Part shown: positions 44,203 to 52,493 of the stretch, in pieces
How the letters are laid out: the number at the start of each line of letters is the position of its first letter
Numbering within the stretch: the stretch's first letter is position 1
DNA from: Serratia proteamaculans
Lineage (GTDB): Bacteria > Pseudomonadota > Gammaproteobacteria > Enterobacterales > Enterobacteriaceae
Length of the DNA: 64,000 bases
Assembly (NCBI RefSeq): GCF_008830365.1
Contig: NZ_WBKI01000006.1
Location: 173,959 to 237,958 of the forward strand
Direction of reading: 5' to 3'
The notes under the pieces: model-generated
What the model saw: the letters and a program-made list of their open reading frames with translations, nothing else
What the model was told of the DNA's origin: nothing
Database searches by the model: none
Program-made: the position numbers and the translations under genes

Positions 44203-44325
44203 TTACCCGTCGTCTTTCAAATTGCAGCGTTGTTATCTGCACTAGCTCACCCCAGTTACTTACTAAAGTAAGCGCCTGGGGATGAGCTAGCTGGTCGCCT
44301 AGCTGCAAATTGAAATACATAGGGT
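44203..44325 (-). repeat. ERIC-type element in the ilvC upstream region
   Basis: A full-length element of about 123 bases with arms CCCCAGTTACTTACT / AGTAAGCGCCTGGGG at the centre and ends TTACCCGTCGTCTTTCAA and TTGAAATACATAGGGT. It starts 32 bases upstream of the ilvC ATG and lies between that gene and the probable IlvY operator, so it should be transcribed in the ilvC leader. Confidence 0.82.
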
Positions 44326-44426
44326 GCATGTTATTTTCATTCCCCGCCCTGTCTGTGCGGAGATTCGTTAAACTCAATGTATAACAGGAAACGCGTTGCT
44401 TAAATTGATATATTACGAATGTGACA

Positions 44427-44441
44427 TTGCAATTTATGCAA
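44427..44441. promoter_or_regulatory. Candidate IlvY operator
   Basis: TTGCA-ATTTA-TGCAA, a perfect inverted repeat in the ilvY-ilvC divergent region, 25 bases before the ilvY start. LysR-type regulators bind such sites, and E. coli IlvY binds tandem operators in the same gap. Confidence 0.55.
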
Positions 44442-44465
44442 CACTCTTGCTGCGAGCGTACTGAT

Positions 44466-45350
44466 ATGGATTTGCGTGATTTAAAGCTGTTCCTCCATCT
44501 GGCTGAAAGCCACCACTTTGGCCGCACCGCCAAGGCGATGCACGTCAGCCCTTCGACGCTTTCCCGCCAGATCCAACGGCTGGAAGAGATCCTCGGGCAG
44601 CCGCTGTTTTTGCGCGATAACCGCACCGTGCAGCTCACCGACGCCGGTGAACAGCTAAAAGATTTTGCCCAGCAGACGCTGCTGCAATATCAGCAACTGA
44701 AACATTCGCTGGGTCAACACGGTCCTTCGCTAAGCGGCGAGTTACGGCTATTTTGCTCGGTCACCGCCGCCTACAGCCACCTGCCGCCGATCCTCGATCG
44801 CTTCCGCGCGCAGCATCCACTGGTCGAAATCAAGCTGACCACCGGTGATGCCGCCGATGCGGTCGACAAGGTGCAGTCCAACGAAGCCGACCTCGGCATT
44901 GCCGGCCGGCCCGAAACCCTGCCCACCAGCGTAGCGTTCACCAAAATCGGTGAGATCCCGCTGGTGCTGATTGCTCCGGCGTTGCCCTGTGCAGTACGCA
45001 GTCAGGCGTTTGCCGAGCATCCCGACTGGGCCAATATTCCGTTTATTTTGCCGGAGCACGGCCCATCGCGAAAACGCATCGAACTGTGGTTCCGTCGCCA
45101 GCGCATCACCAACCCGCTAATTTACGCCACCGTTGGCGGCCATGAGGCCATCGTTTCTATGGTAGCGCTGGGCTGCGGCATCGCGCTGATCCCCGGCGTG
45201 GTGGTGGAAAATAGCCCGGAACCGGTGCGTAACCGCATCTCGCAACTGGAAAATATTTCCATGGTCGAGCCGTTCGAACTGGGGGTCTGCGTGCAGAAAA
45301 AACGCCTCAGCGATCCGCTGATCGACGCTTTCTGGCGCTTACTTTCATAG
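44466..45350 (+). CDS. ilvY: LysR-family activator IlvY
   Basis: A 294-residue LysR-type regulator (E. coli IlvY has 297). It begins MDLRDLKLFLHLAESHHFGRTA, and the helix-turn-helix covers AKAMHVSPSTLSRQIQRLE. It activates ilvC when its substrates acetolactate or acetohydroxybutyrate accumulate and represses itself. ATG 44466 is preferred over an in-frame ATG at 44421, which would lie before the operator-like repeat. Its last six bases overlap the convergent DUF2461 gene. In E. coli ilvA is the next gene; here three extra genes intervene. Confidence 0.95.
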   Translation: MDLRDLKLFLHLAESHHFGRTAKAMHVSPSTLSRQIQRLEEILGQPLFLRDNRTVQLTDAGEQLKDFAQQTLLQYQQLKHSLGQHGPSLSGELRLFCSVTAAYSHLPPILDRFRAQHPLVEIKLTTGDAADAVDKVQSNEADLGIAGRPETLPTSVAFTKIGEIPLVLIAPALPCAVRSQAFAEHPDWANIPFILPEHGPSRKRIELWFRRQRITNPLIYATVGGHEAIVSMVALGCGIALIPGVVVENSPEPVRNRISQLENISMVEPFELGVCVQKKRLSDPLIDAFWRLLS

Positions 45351-46046
45351 GTCAGAGGGATCGACTTGCTTCATCGCCTCCACCTGCATCAGCCAATGGT
45401 AGAGCGGTTCCAGTTGCAGAAACCCCTGCGCCAGAGTCTGCACCAAACCGGCATTGAACAGCTTTTCTACCTGACTGTCGGTCGCCATCACCGCAAAGGA
45501 TTTGCGGTTGTACCAGGTGGCGATCTCCGCCGCCTGCTCTTTCACCAACGGTCGCTTGTAGCTTTCACCCACCAGCTCGAACGGCGGCTGACAGCAGGCT
45601 GCGACCTCCAAAAATGGCTGCGGTCGGCGCTGCAGCGTATGGCGAAACAGGTCCATGGTCGGTTTGTTGGCGCTGTAATAACCCAGCCCGTAGCGCAATA
45701 TGTCCGGCCCCAGTTCGAAGAAGTACACCGGCGCGTCCTTCCAGTCTTTGCTTGGCCGTTTGAACGTCAGCCACATGCGGCTGCGGTAACGCGATTTATC
45801 GTGGGAAAAACGCGTGTCACGGTGAATGCGCGACAGCGTTTTGCCGATCGCCGGACGAGTCTCGAACAGGGGATCGATCGCCAACATCGCCGGGCTCAAC
45901 TCCGCCACCAGCGAACGGAACGGCGTCAGCAGTTCGCTATCGTAAACACCACGGTTGGCCTCAAACCACTCCTTATCGTTCTCGATGCGCACCTGCTGGA
46001 GAAAATTCAGGCCCTGCTGGCTAAAACCGTTAAATTGTTGCGTCAT
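45345..46046 (-). CDS. DUF2461 domain-containing protein
   Basis: A 233-residue conserved protein of the DUF2461/TIGR02453 family. Recognisable parts are GLNFLQQVRIENDKEWFEANRGVY near residues 11-34, GKTLSRIHRDTRFSHDKSRYR, and the GLGYYSANKPTMDLFRHTL segment. The function is not known. Its 3' end overlaps ilvY by six bases, tail to tail. It is the first of three minus-strand genes that separate ilvY from ilvA; it is 25 bases downstream of the four-helix membrane protein and could share its transcript. Confidence 0.82.
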   Translation of the reverse strand: MTQQFNGFSQQGLNFLQQVRIENDKEWFEANRGVYDSELLTPFRSLVAELSPAMLAIDPLFETRPAIGKTLSRIHRDTRFSHDKSRYRSRMWLTFKRPSKDWKDAPVYFFELGPDILRYGLGYYSANKPTMDLFRHTLQRRPQPFLEVAACCQPPFELVGESYKRPLVKEQAAEIATWYNRKSFAVMATDSQVEKLFNAGLVQTLAQGFLQLEPLYHWLMQVEAMKQVDPSDL

Positions 46047-46071
46047 ATTCCTTCCCGTAACGAGGTTTCTA

Positions 46072-46647
46072 TCAGGGGTTACGCATGGCTTCCATCTGCC
46101 AACGGCGCTTTACAAAAACACGTCGGCGCGTCCTGAAATAGGCAACATACAGATAAAACACCGTCCGATTACTGAAAATAACCCCGCCAATGCAGGCACA
46201 CAGCAACATCAGGCCATTGGCCATACCGGTGATGTTCGCTATCCAGGCCGCGACTGCACCGATCAAAAACACGGCCAGCATGCCGAGATAATATTTCAGT
46301 AATAACACTCCGACATTTTTACCCTGAGCCAATTGAAACAAAATCAGCGTCATCCACACGGCCATGACGGCACCACTGCCCAATAATGTGGCGGCCGAAG
46401 CACGGCCGGTTGCGGCAAAGGCCAAATCGGCCAATAGCCCCATGGTTCCTGCCAATCCCAGTGTGAGACAAATCAGCAGCAACATGACATTGCCCACGCC
46501 CGGCGGCGACAAACGCTGCCCCGGAGTCAGAAAATGTTGATCTAGCTGCGCATCCACGCCGGCATAGACGGCCGGATCCCGCTGCAAGATTTGATGTTCC
46601 ATTTCTCGCCCTTGAGATATCAGGCGGTTAATCATCCAGTCTGACAT
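46072..46647 (-). CDS. Four-helix membrane protein, possible immunity protein
   Basis: A 191-residue protein that I do not recognise. A polar N-terminus of about 50 residues precedes four hydrophobic helices (about 53-75, 85-106, 117-137 and 141-170) and a strongly basic tail (RTRRRVFVKRRW). Its ATG overlaps the stop of the upstream 331-residue gene by one base (TGATG-type junction at 46647), so the two are translationally coupled. A small multispanning inner-membrane protein joined to a protein with a hydrophobic hairpin is the layout of pore-forming toxin and immunity pairs; this is an inference from architecture only. Confidence 0.7.
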   Translation of the reverse strand: MSDWMINRLISQGREMEHQILQRDPAVYAGVDAQLDQHFLTPGQRLSPPGVGNVMLLLICLTLGLAGTMGLLADLAFAATGRASAATLLGSGAVMAVWMTLILFQLAQGKNVGVLLLKYYLGMLAVFLIGAVAAWIANITGMANGLMLLCACIGGVIFSNRTVFYLYVAYFRTRRRVFVKRRWQMEAMRNP

Positions 46648-47642
46648 TACCTCACCATCTGCGGTAATTTTTGCATGATCCCAACAAAATATTGCCCCGT
46701 TTCCTTCACATTAACGGGCGAGGACAAAGTGCCGCTGATACCGCTGCCTACAAAGGCCATAGAGTTATTCAGCGCCGACCGTAATTGCTGTCGGAGTCCG
46801 TTTTGGAGGGCTTGCGTTGGATAGCGTTTCGGGTATAAGCCCGCATTAACCATCTGTTTTAATACTTGATTGGAAATACCCGGATTCTCCGCCCGTATGA
46901 TGCTCTCAGTGAGTCTTTTTCTTTCACTACGGGGCATGCTTTTTAGCCACTCCGTCGCCTTACGCGATGAAACCCTTCGCATTGCGCGATAGGTCATCGC
47001 CGCTTCTTTCAATGCGGCCCCTGCGCTCGCCAAAGAGATCACGTCCAAAATGGTGCTGGTAGCAACATACCACTGTTCTGAATCCAACTGCGCAAGCTCA
47101 TCGCCTTTCCCGTCATAAAGCTTATTCACACGATACAGGCCATTGCCACACTGTAAGGCACTGGCAGCCATGCCGGCATAGCCCAAATAGGCGACCGCCG
47201 AACTGGTACCACCGGTAAAGGGCACCGCGACGCTCCCCGACGCCAGTAAAAAAACGGACACCAGCAGTGTGCCGCAAGATAGCGCCGCCGACGCAAGTTC
47301 TTTGCCGACGTTCGGTTTGGTCAAAGCCTCAGACAGGGTATTGGTCGCCGCGGTACGCGAAGTATGGGCAACGGTTTTGGTGATCACCACGTGGGTGACC
47401 TGCGAGGACGTTGAGTAACCGGTATGTTTGGTCGGCCTGACTAAATACGAATTTTGGCCGTCAGAAAAAATAATGCCCACCCCATGAAAAGCGATGCTGC
47501 AGTCCAGGGAGTCCTGCAAGGCCTGTAAATCAATATCCCGATACAGTTCCTGCACATTGCTGTTACCGAGCATACGAGCGAACTCGGCGCGGGTTAATTG
47601 ATCTTCGGGAGAACCAAATGGCGAAGAAAAGGCCGTTGTCAT
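46647..47642 (-). CDS. Unrecognised protein with glycine-rich hydrophobic hairpin; possible pore-forming effector
   Basis: A 331-residue protein without a signal peptide. Residues 1-110 are soluble and polar. A long hydrophobic, Ala/Gly/Ser-rich hairpin covers about 116-165 (LLVSVFLLASGSVAVPFTGG), and a second amphipathic stretch lies near 193-215. The rest is basic and helical (EWLKSMPRSERKRL). Such a hairpin inside a soluble protein recalls colicin-like or type VI-delivered pore formers. The GC content seems lower than that of the flanking ilv genes. It is coupled to a four-helix membrane protein. It starts 113 bases after the ilvA stop, in the same direction, and no clear terminator lies between. 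Function is not proven. Confidence 0.7.
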   Translation of the reverse strand: MTTAFSSPFGSPEDQLTRAEFARMLGNSNVQELYRDIDLQALQDSLDCSIAFHGVGIIFSDGQNSYLVRPTKHTGYSTSSQVTHVVITKTVAHTSRTAATNTLSEALTKPNVGKELASAALSCGTLLVSVFLLASGSVAVPFTGGTSSAVAYLGYAGMAASALQCGNGLYRVNKLYDGKGDELAQLDSEQWYVATSTILDVISLASAGAALKEAAMTYRAMRRVSSRKATEWLKSMPRSERKRLTESIIRAENPGISNQVLKQMVNAGLYPKRYPTQALQNGLRQQLRSALNNSMAFVGSGISGTLSSPVNVKETGQYFVGIMQKLPQMVR

Positions 47643-47755
47643 TGTCGCGCATCCCTATACGTCAAAAGTCTTGGCAGTATAAAAATGCACAACAAAATCA
47701 CAACTACGCAACCCATAAACTGATTTATAGGTCACGATTACTTATGTATTTCTTC

Positions 47756-49300
47756 TCATCCCTGCAAAAAGAAGCGGAACGCCGGGTTGTCGGTTTCATC
47801 GTGACAATCGTAACCCAGCGCCTGCAGGTGCTGCTCAAACTCAGGTTCGGTCTGCGACAGCTCAAAGCCTGCCAGCACGCGGCCAAAATCGGTGCCGTGG
47901 CTGCGGTAGTGGAACAGTGAAATATTCCAGTGGGTGCCCAAGGTCTGCAGAAACTTCAGCAGCGCGCCCGGTGACTCCGGGAACTCAAAGCTGTACAGAC
48001 GCTCACGCAACGGTTTCGAAGGCCGGCCGCCCACCATATAGCGCACGTGCAGCTTGGCCATTTCATCGTCGGACAAATCCACCACCTGATAACCATCGGC
48101 ATGCAATTCTTCGATGATTTCCAGTCGTTCGGCATGGCCGCGCGTCAGACGGACGCCGACGAAAATACAGGCGTTATCTGCATCGGCATAGCGGTAGTTG
48201 AACTCGGTGACCGAGCGCCCACCCAGCAGCTGGCAAAACTTCAGGAAACTGCCCTTCTGTTCTGGAATGGTCACGGCCAACAGGGCTTCGCGTTGTTCGC
48301 CCAACTCGCAGCGTTCCGACACATAGCGCAAACCATGGAAGTTCAGATTGGCACCGGACAGCACGTGCGCCAGGCGCTCACCCTGGATGTTGTGCTGCTG
48401 TACGTACTTTTTCAGCCCGGCCAGTGCCAACGCACCGGAGGGTTCGGCAATGGCACGCACGTCTTCAAACAGATCTTTGACCGCTGCGCAGATGGCATCG
48501 CTGTCGACGGTGATCACGTCGTCCAGGTATTCCCGGCACAGGCGGAAGGTTTCATCACCGATGCGCTTTACTGCCACACCTTCGGCAAACAGCCCAACGC
48601 GGGCCAGATCCACCGGATGTCCGGCATCCAGCGCCGCACGCAAGCAGGCGGAGTCTTCCGCCTCCACGCCGATCACTTTGATTTGCGGCATCAGCTGCTT
48701 GATCAATACCGCTACGCCCGCCGCCAGACCGCCACCGCCCACCGGCACAAACACCCGGTCGAGATGCGCGTCTTGTTGCAGCAGTTCCATCGCCAGCGTG
48801 CCCTGCCCGGCGATCACCGTTGGGTGGTCGAACGGCGGCACAAAGGTCATGCCCTGCTTGAGCGAAAGCTCAATCGCTCTGGCCTTGGCTTCATCAAAAT
48901 TGGCACCGTGCAACAGCACTTCGCCGCCGAAGCCACGCACCGCATCCACTTTGATGTCCGCGGTGGTTACCGGCATCACGATCAGCGTTTTGATCCCTAA
49001 GCGTTTACCGGAGTAGGCCACGCCCTGCGCATGGTTGCCGGCCGAAGCCGTCACCACGCCGCGCGCCTTTTGTTCTTCGTTCAGGCTGGCGATCATCGCG
49101 TAGGCCCCGCGCAGCTTGAAGCTGTGCACCGGCTGACGATCTTCGCGCTTCACCAAAATGGTATTGCCGAGGCGTGAAGAGATTTTGCTCATGGCCTGTA
49201 GCGGGGTGACCTGAGCCACCTCGTAAACCGGCGAGCGGAGCACCGCTCGCAAATACTCCGCGCCACAGGGGGCGTCGGGTAGGGGTTGCGATTCCGCCAT
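47756..49300 (-). CDS. ilvA: Threonine deaminase (biosynthetic)
   Basis: A 514-residue PLP enzyme, the same length as E. coli IlvA. The PLP lysine is in SFKLRGA (Lys62), and GGGGLAAGVAVLIK forms the phosphate-binding loop. Two C-terminal ACT-like regulatory segments begin near residue 340 (ALLAVTIPEQKGSFLKF and YSFEFPESPGALLKF) and give isoleucine inhibition and valine activation. It converts threonine to 2-oxobutanoate. It starts five bases after the ilvD stop and is the last ilv gene of the operon. Confidence 0.97.
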   Translation of the reverse strand: MAESQPLPDAPCGAEYLRAVLRSPVYEVAQVTPLQAMSKISSRLGNTILVKREDRQPVHSFKLRGAYAMIASLNEEQKARGVVTASAGNHAQGVAYSGKRLGIKTLIVMPVTTADIKVDAVRGFGGEVLLHGANFDEAKARAIELSLKQGMTFVPPFDHPTVIAGQGTLAMELLQQDAHLDRVFVPVGGGGLAAGVAVLIKQLMPQIKVIGVEAEDSACLRAALDAGHPVDLARVGLFAEGVAVKRIGDETFRLCREYLDDVITVDSDAICAAVKDLFEDVRAIAEPSGALALAGLKKYVQQHNIQGERLAHVLSGANLNFHGLRYVSERCELGEQREALLAVTIPEQKGSFLKFCQLLGGRSVTEFNYRYADADNACIFVGVRLTRGHAERLEIIEELHADGYQVVDLSDDEMAKLHVRYMVGGRPSKPLRERLYSFEFPESPGALLKFLQTLGTHWNISLFHYRSHGTDFGRVLAGFELSQTEPEFEQHLQALGYDCHDETDNPAFRFFLQG

Positions 49301-49305
49301 GGTGC

Positions 49306-51156
49306 TTAGCCTCCCAGCTTGCTCTTGTCGCGTACTGCGCCTTTGTCCGCGCTGGTCGCCAGTGTGGCGTAGGCGCGCAGAGCGAAGGAAACCTGGCGCT
49401 CACGGTTTTTCGGTGTCCAGGCCTGATCGCCACGTGCCAGTTCAACTTCACGGCGTGCCGCCAGTTCGCTGTCCGTCACGTCCAGTACCATGCTGCGTTT
49501 GGGAATATCGATGTCGATCATGTCGCCATCTTCGATCAGCGCAATCAGGCCACCGCTGCCCGCTTCCGGAGAAACGTGGCCGATAGACAGGCCGGAGGTG
49601 CCGCCGGAGAAACGGCCATCGGTGATCAGCGCACAGGCTTTACCCAACCCCATGGATTTCAGGTAAGTGGTTGGATAGAGCATTTCCTGCATGCCCGGTC
49701 CACCTTTCGGCCCTTCGTAGCGGATCACCACCACATCGCCGGCAACCACTTTGCCGCCGAGGATCGCTTCCACCGCGGTGTCCTGGCTTTCGTACACTTT
49801 TGCCGGACCGCGGAAGGTCAGGTTGTCTTTGTCGACACCGGCGGTTTTCACAATGCTGCCATCCAGTGCCATGTTGCCGTACAGTACGGCCAGGCCACCT
49901 TCCAGGCTGAAGGCATTTTCCAGCGAGCGGATACAGCCTTCTGCGCGGTCATCGTCCAGCGTGTCCCAACGACAATCCTGCGAGAACGCCTGAGTAGTAC
50001 GGATACCCGCCGGGCCGGCGCGGAACATTTTCTTCACGGCTTCGTCCTGGGTCAGCATGATGTCGTACTGATTCAGTGTCTCCGTCAGCTTCAGGCCCAG
50101 AATGTTGTCGACGTCGCGGTTCATCAGACCCGCACGATCCAACTCGCCCAAGATGGCCAGTACGCCACCGGCACGGTGTACGTCTTCCATATGGTATTTC
50201 TGGGTGCTTGGCGCCACTTTGCACAGGTGCGGTACCTTGCGTGACAGACGATCGATATCTTCCATGGTGAAATCGATCTCGCCTTCCTGAGCCGCCGCCA
50301 ACAGGTGCAATACGGTGTTGGTCGAGCCGCCCATAGCGATATCCAGCGTCATGGCGTTTTCAAATGCGGCCTTGTTGGCAATGCTGCGTGGCAGTGCGCT
50401 TTCGTCATCCTGCTCGTAGTAACGCTTGGTCAGCGCAACGATGCGTTTACCGGCGTTGAGGAACAGATCCTTACGGTCAGCGTGGGTCGCCAGCAGCGAG
50501 CCGTTACCCGGCTGAGACAGGCCCAGCGCTTCGGTCAGGCAGTTCATCGAGTTGGCGGTGAACATACCGGAACAGGAGCCGCAGGTCGGACAGGCGGAAC
50601 GTTCGATCTGCGCACTGTCGGCATCGCTGACGTTCGGGTTGGCACCCTGGATCATGGCGTCGATCAAATCCAGCTTGATTATCTTGTCGGACAGCTTGGT
50701 CTTGCCGGCTTCCATCGGGCCGCCGGAAACGAAAATCACCGGAATGTTCAGGCGCAGTGACGCCATCAGCATCCCCGGGGTGATTTTGTCGCAGTTGGAG
50801 ATACACACCATCGCATCCGCGCAGTGGGCATTCACCATGTATTCAACCGAGTCGGCGATCAATTCGCGCGACGGCAGGGAATAGAGCATGCCGCCGTGGC
50901 CCATGGCGATACCGTCATCCACCGCAATGGTGTTGAACTCTTTGGCGACGCCGCCTGAAGCTTCGATCTGTTCGGCAACCAGCTTGCCCAAATCACGCAG
51001 ATGCACATGGCCCGGAACGAACTGGGTAAATGAGTTGACCACCGCAATAATGGGTTTACCAAAATCGTCGTCGGTCATTCCGGTCGCGCGCCATAATGCG
51101 CGGGCACCTGCCATGTTGCGGCCGTGGGTGGTGGTGGCGGAACGGTACTTAGGCAT
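49306..51156 (-). CDS. ilvD: Dihydroxy-acid dehydratase
   Basis: A 616-residue iron-sulfur enzyme, the E. coli length when started at ATG 51156 ([20 protein letters not shown]). The frame stays open upstream to 51240, but that part runs into an ERIC remnant. Cluster-binding cysteines lie in [10 protein letters not shown] and [11 protein letters not shown]. It dehydrates dihydroxyisovalerate and dihydroxymethylvalerate to the 2-oxo acids, and is oxygen-sensitive in enterics. It lies between ilvE and ilvA. Confidence 0.97.
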   Translation of the reverse strand: MPKYRSATTTHGRNMAGARALWRATGMTDDDFGKPIIAVVNSFTQFVPGHVHLRDLGKLVAEQIEASGGVAKEFNTIAVDDGIAMGHGGMLYSLPSRELIADSVEYMVNAHCADAMVCISNCDKITPGMLMASLRLNIPVIFVSGGPMEAGKTKLSDKIIKLDLIDAMIQGANPNVSDADSAQIERSACPTCGSCSGMFTANSMNCLTEALGLSQPGNGSLLATHADRKDLFLNAGKRIVALTKRYYEQDDESALPRSIANKAAFENAMTLDIAMGGSTNTVLHLLAAAQEGEIDFTMEDIDRLSRKVPHLCKVAPSTQKYHMEDVHRAGGVLAILGELDRAGLMNRDVDNILGLKLTETLNQYDIMLTQDEAVKKMFRAGPAGIRTTQAFSQDCRWDTLDDDRAEGCIRSLENAFSLEGGLAVLYGNMALDGSIVKTAGVDKDNLTFRGPAKVYESQDTAVEAILGGKVVAGDVVVIRYEGPKGGPGMQEMLYPTTYLKSMGLGKACALITDGRFSGGTSGLSIGHVSPEAGSGGLIALIEDGDMIDIDIPKRSMVLDVTDSELAARREVELARGDQAWTPKNRERQVSFALRAYATLATSADKGAVRDKSKLGG

Positions 51157-51228
51157 GCTCTTCACTCCAAATGTATTTATTACAGGCGGCGAACGAACCG
51201 CCTGGATATTCTTATCTGTCTGTCGATT

Positions 51229-51285
51229 TACCCTATGCATTTCAAGTTGCAGCTAACAGCGCTGCAGGTTGAAAGGCGACGGGTA
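51229..51285 (+). repeat. Short ERIC derivative between ilvE and ilvD
   Basis: A 57-base element with the two ERIC ends (CCCTATGCATTTCAAGTTGC and GGTTGAAAGGCGACGGGTAA) but without the central palindrome. It sits inside the ilv operon, two bases after the ilvE stop. Confidence 0.75.
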
Positions 51286-51287
51286 AA

Positions 51288-52214
51288 TTATGGATTTACC
51301 GGATCCAGCCAACCATACTTGTCTTCGGTCTTGCCGCTGAACAGGCCAAAGAACGCCTGTTGGATCTGTTTGGTCACCGGGCCGCATTTACCAATGCCGA
51401 CCTGGATGCCGTCAACGCTGCGAACCGGGGTAATTTCTGCGGCGGTACCGGACATGAACACTTCGTCGGCCAGGTACAGCGACTCGCGTGACAACACTTG
51501 CTCACGCACTTCAAAGCCCATGTCTTTCGCCAGCTTGATGATGGCGTCACGGGTGATACCCGGCAGCGCGGAAGAAGTAAACGGTGGGGTGAACAACACG
51601 CCGTCTTTCACTTCAAACAGGTTCTCACCTGCGCCTTCGGAAATATAGCCGTGCACATCCAGCGCAATCCCTTCCTGATAACCGTGGCGGCGCGCTTCAC
51701 TGCCCACCAGCAGGGAGGAAAGATAGTTACCGCCGGCCTTGGCCGCGGTTGGGATGGTATTCGGTGCCACACGGTGCCAGGACGAAACCATTGCATCGAT
51801 GCCTTGTTCCAGCGCCTCTTCACCCAGATACGCGCCCCAAGGAAACGCCGCGATAATCACGTCTGTTTTGTAACCGTCCGGTGGGTTTACCCCCATGCCG
51901 ACGTCACCGACAAACACCAGCGGACGAATATAAGCGCTGACCAGATTATTTTTACGCAGCGTGGCGCGACAGGCTTCCATCAACTCATCAACGCTTTGCG
52001 ATACCGGCATGCGGTAGATTTTTGCCGAGTCATGCAGGCGCTGCATATGTTCACGGTGACGGAATACCACCGGACCTTTATGGGAGTCGTAGCAACGGAC
52101 CCCTTCAAACACCGAAGTGCCGTAGTGCAACGCATGCGACATCACGTGCACTTTGGCGTCAGCCCAGGGAACCATCTCACCATTGAACCAAATGTAATCG
52201 GCTTTCTTCGTCAT
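51288..52214 (-). CDS. ilvE: Branched-chain amino acid aminotransferase
   Basis: A 308-residue class IV aminotransferase. The PLP lysine is Lys159 in TAAKAGGNYL, and EGAGENLF and the PGITRDAI segments are the family signature. It transfers an amino group from glutamate to the 2-oxo acids of valine, leucine and isoleucine. It lies 21 bases after ilvM and before ilvD, with an ERIC remnant in the ilvE-ilvD gap. Confidence 0.97.
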   Translation of the reverse strand: MTKKADYIWFNGEMVPWADAKVHVMSHALHYGTSVFEGVRCYDSHKGPVVFRHREHMQRLHDSAKIYRMPVSQSVDELMEACRATLRKNNLVSAYIRPLVFVGDVGMGVNPPDGYKTDVIIAAFPWGAYLGEEALEQGIDAMVSSWHRVAPNTIPTAAKAGGNYLSSLLVGSEARRHGYQEGIALDVHGYISEGAGENLFEVKDGVLFTPPFTSSALPGITRDAIIKLAKDMGFEVREQVLSRESLYLADEVFMSGTAAEITPVRSVDGIQVGIGKCGPVTKQIQQAFFGLFSGKTEDKYGWLDPVNP

Positions 52215-52235
52215 TATTCTTATCCTTCTCGCGCA

Positions 52236-52493
52236 TCAGGCGCGTATTTGTTGTGATGTTTGTTGCTGGATCTCAACGCAGGAGACATCCATCAGTTTGC
52301 TCAACTGAGATGACAGTAGATCCACCGGGCGCTGGCTGGCAACGGTCAATTCAATATTAATCTTGTCGGTGTTTGCAGCCGTTGCCATATTCATAGCACA
52401 AACCTGAAAGCCACGATGACGCACGACGCGCAATACGCGCTCTAACATTTCAGGGCGAAAACGGGCCTGGATCGAGAGTTGATGCTGCATCAT
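52236..52493 (-). CDS. ilvM: Acetolactate synthase II small subunit
   Basis: An 85-residue ACT-domain regulatory subunit ([36 protein letters not shown]). It joins IlvG to form acetolactate synthase II, the valine-insensitive isozyme. Its start overlaps the ilvG stop by four bases (ATGA), giving coupled translation. Confidence 0.94.
   Translation of the reverse strand: MMQHQLSIQARFRPEMLERVLRVVRHRGFQVCAMNMATAANTDKINIELTVASQRPVDLLSSQLSKLMDVSCVEIQQQTSQQIRA

Noticed and set aside
42583..44325. ilvC flanked by inverted repeats as a composite transposon.
   Set aside because: The repeats are ERIC palindromes without a transposase, and no target-site duplication was seen.
48047..49016. Plus-strand frames of over 200 codons opposite ilvA.
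   Set aside because: They are antisense to a fully conserved 514-residue enzyme and show no domain of their own.
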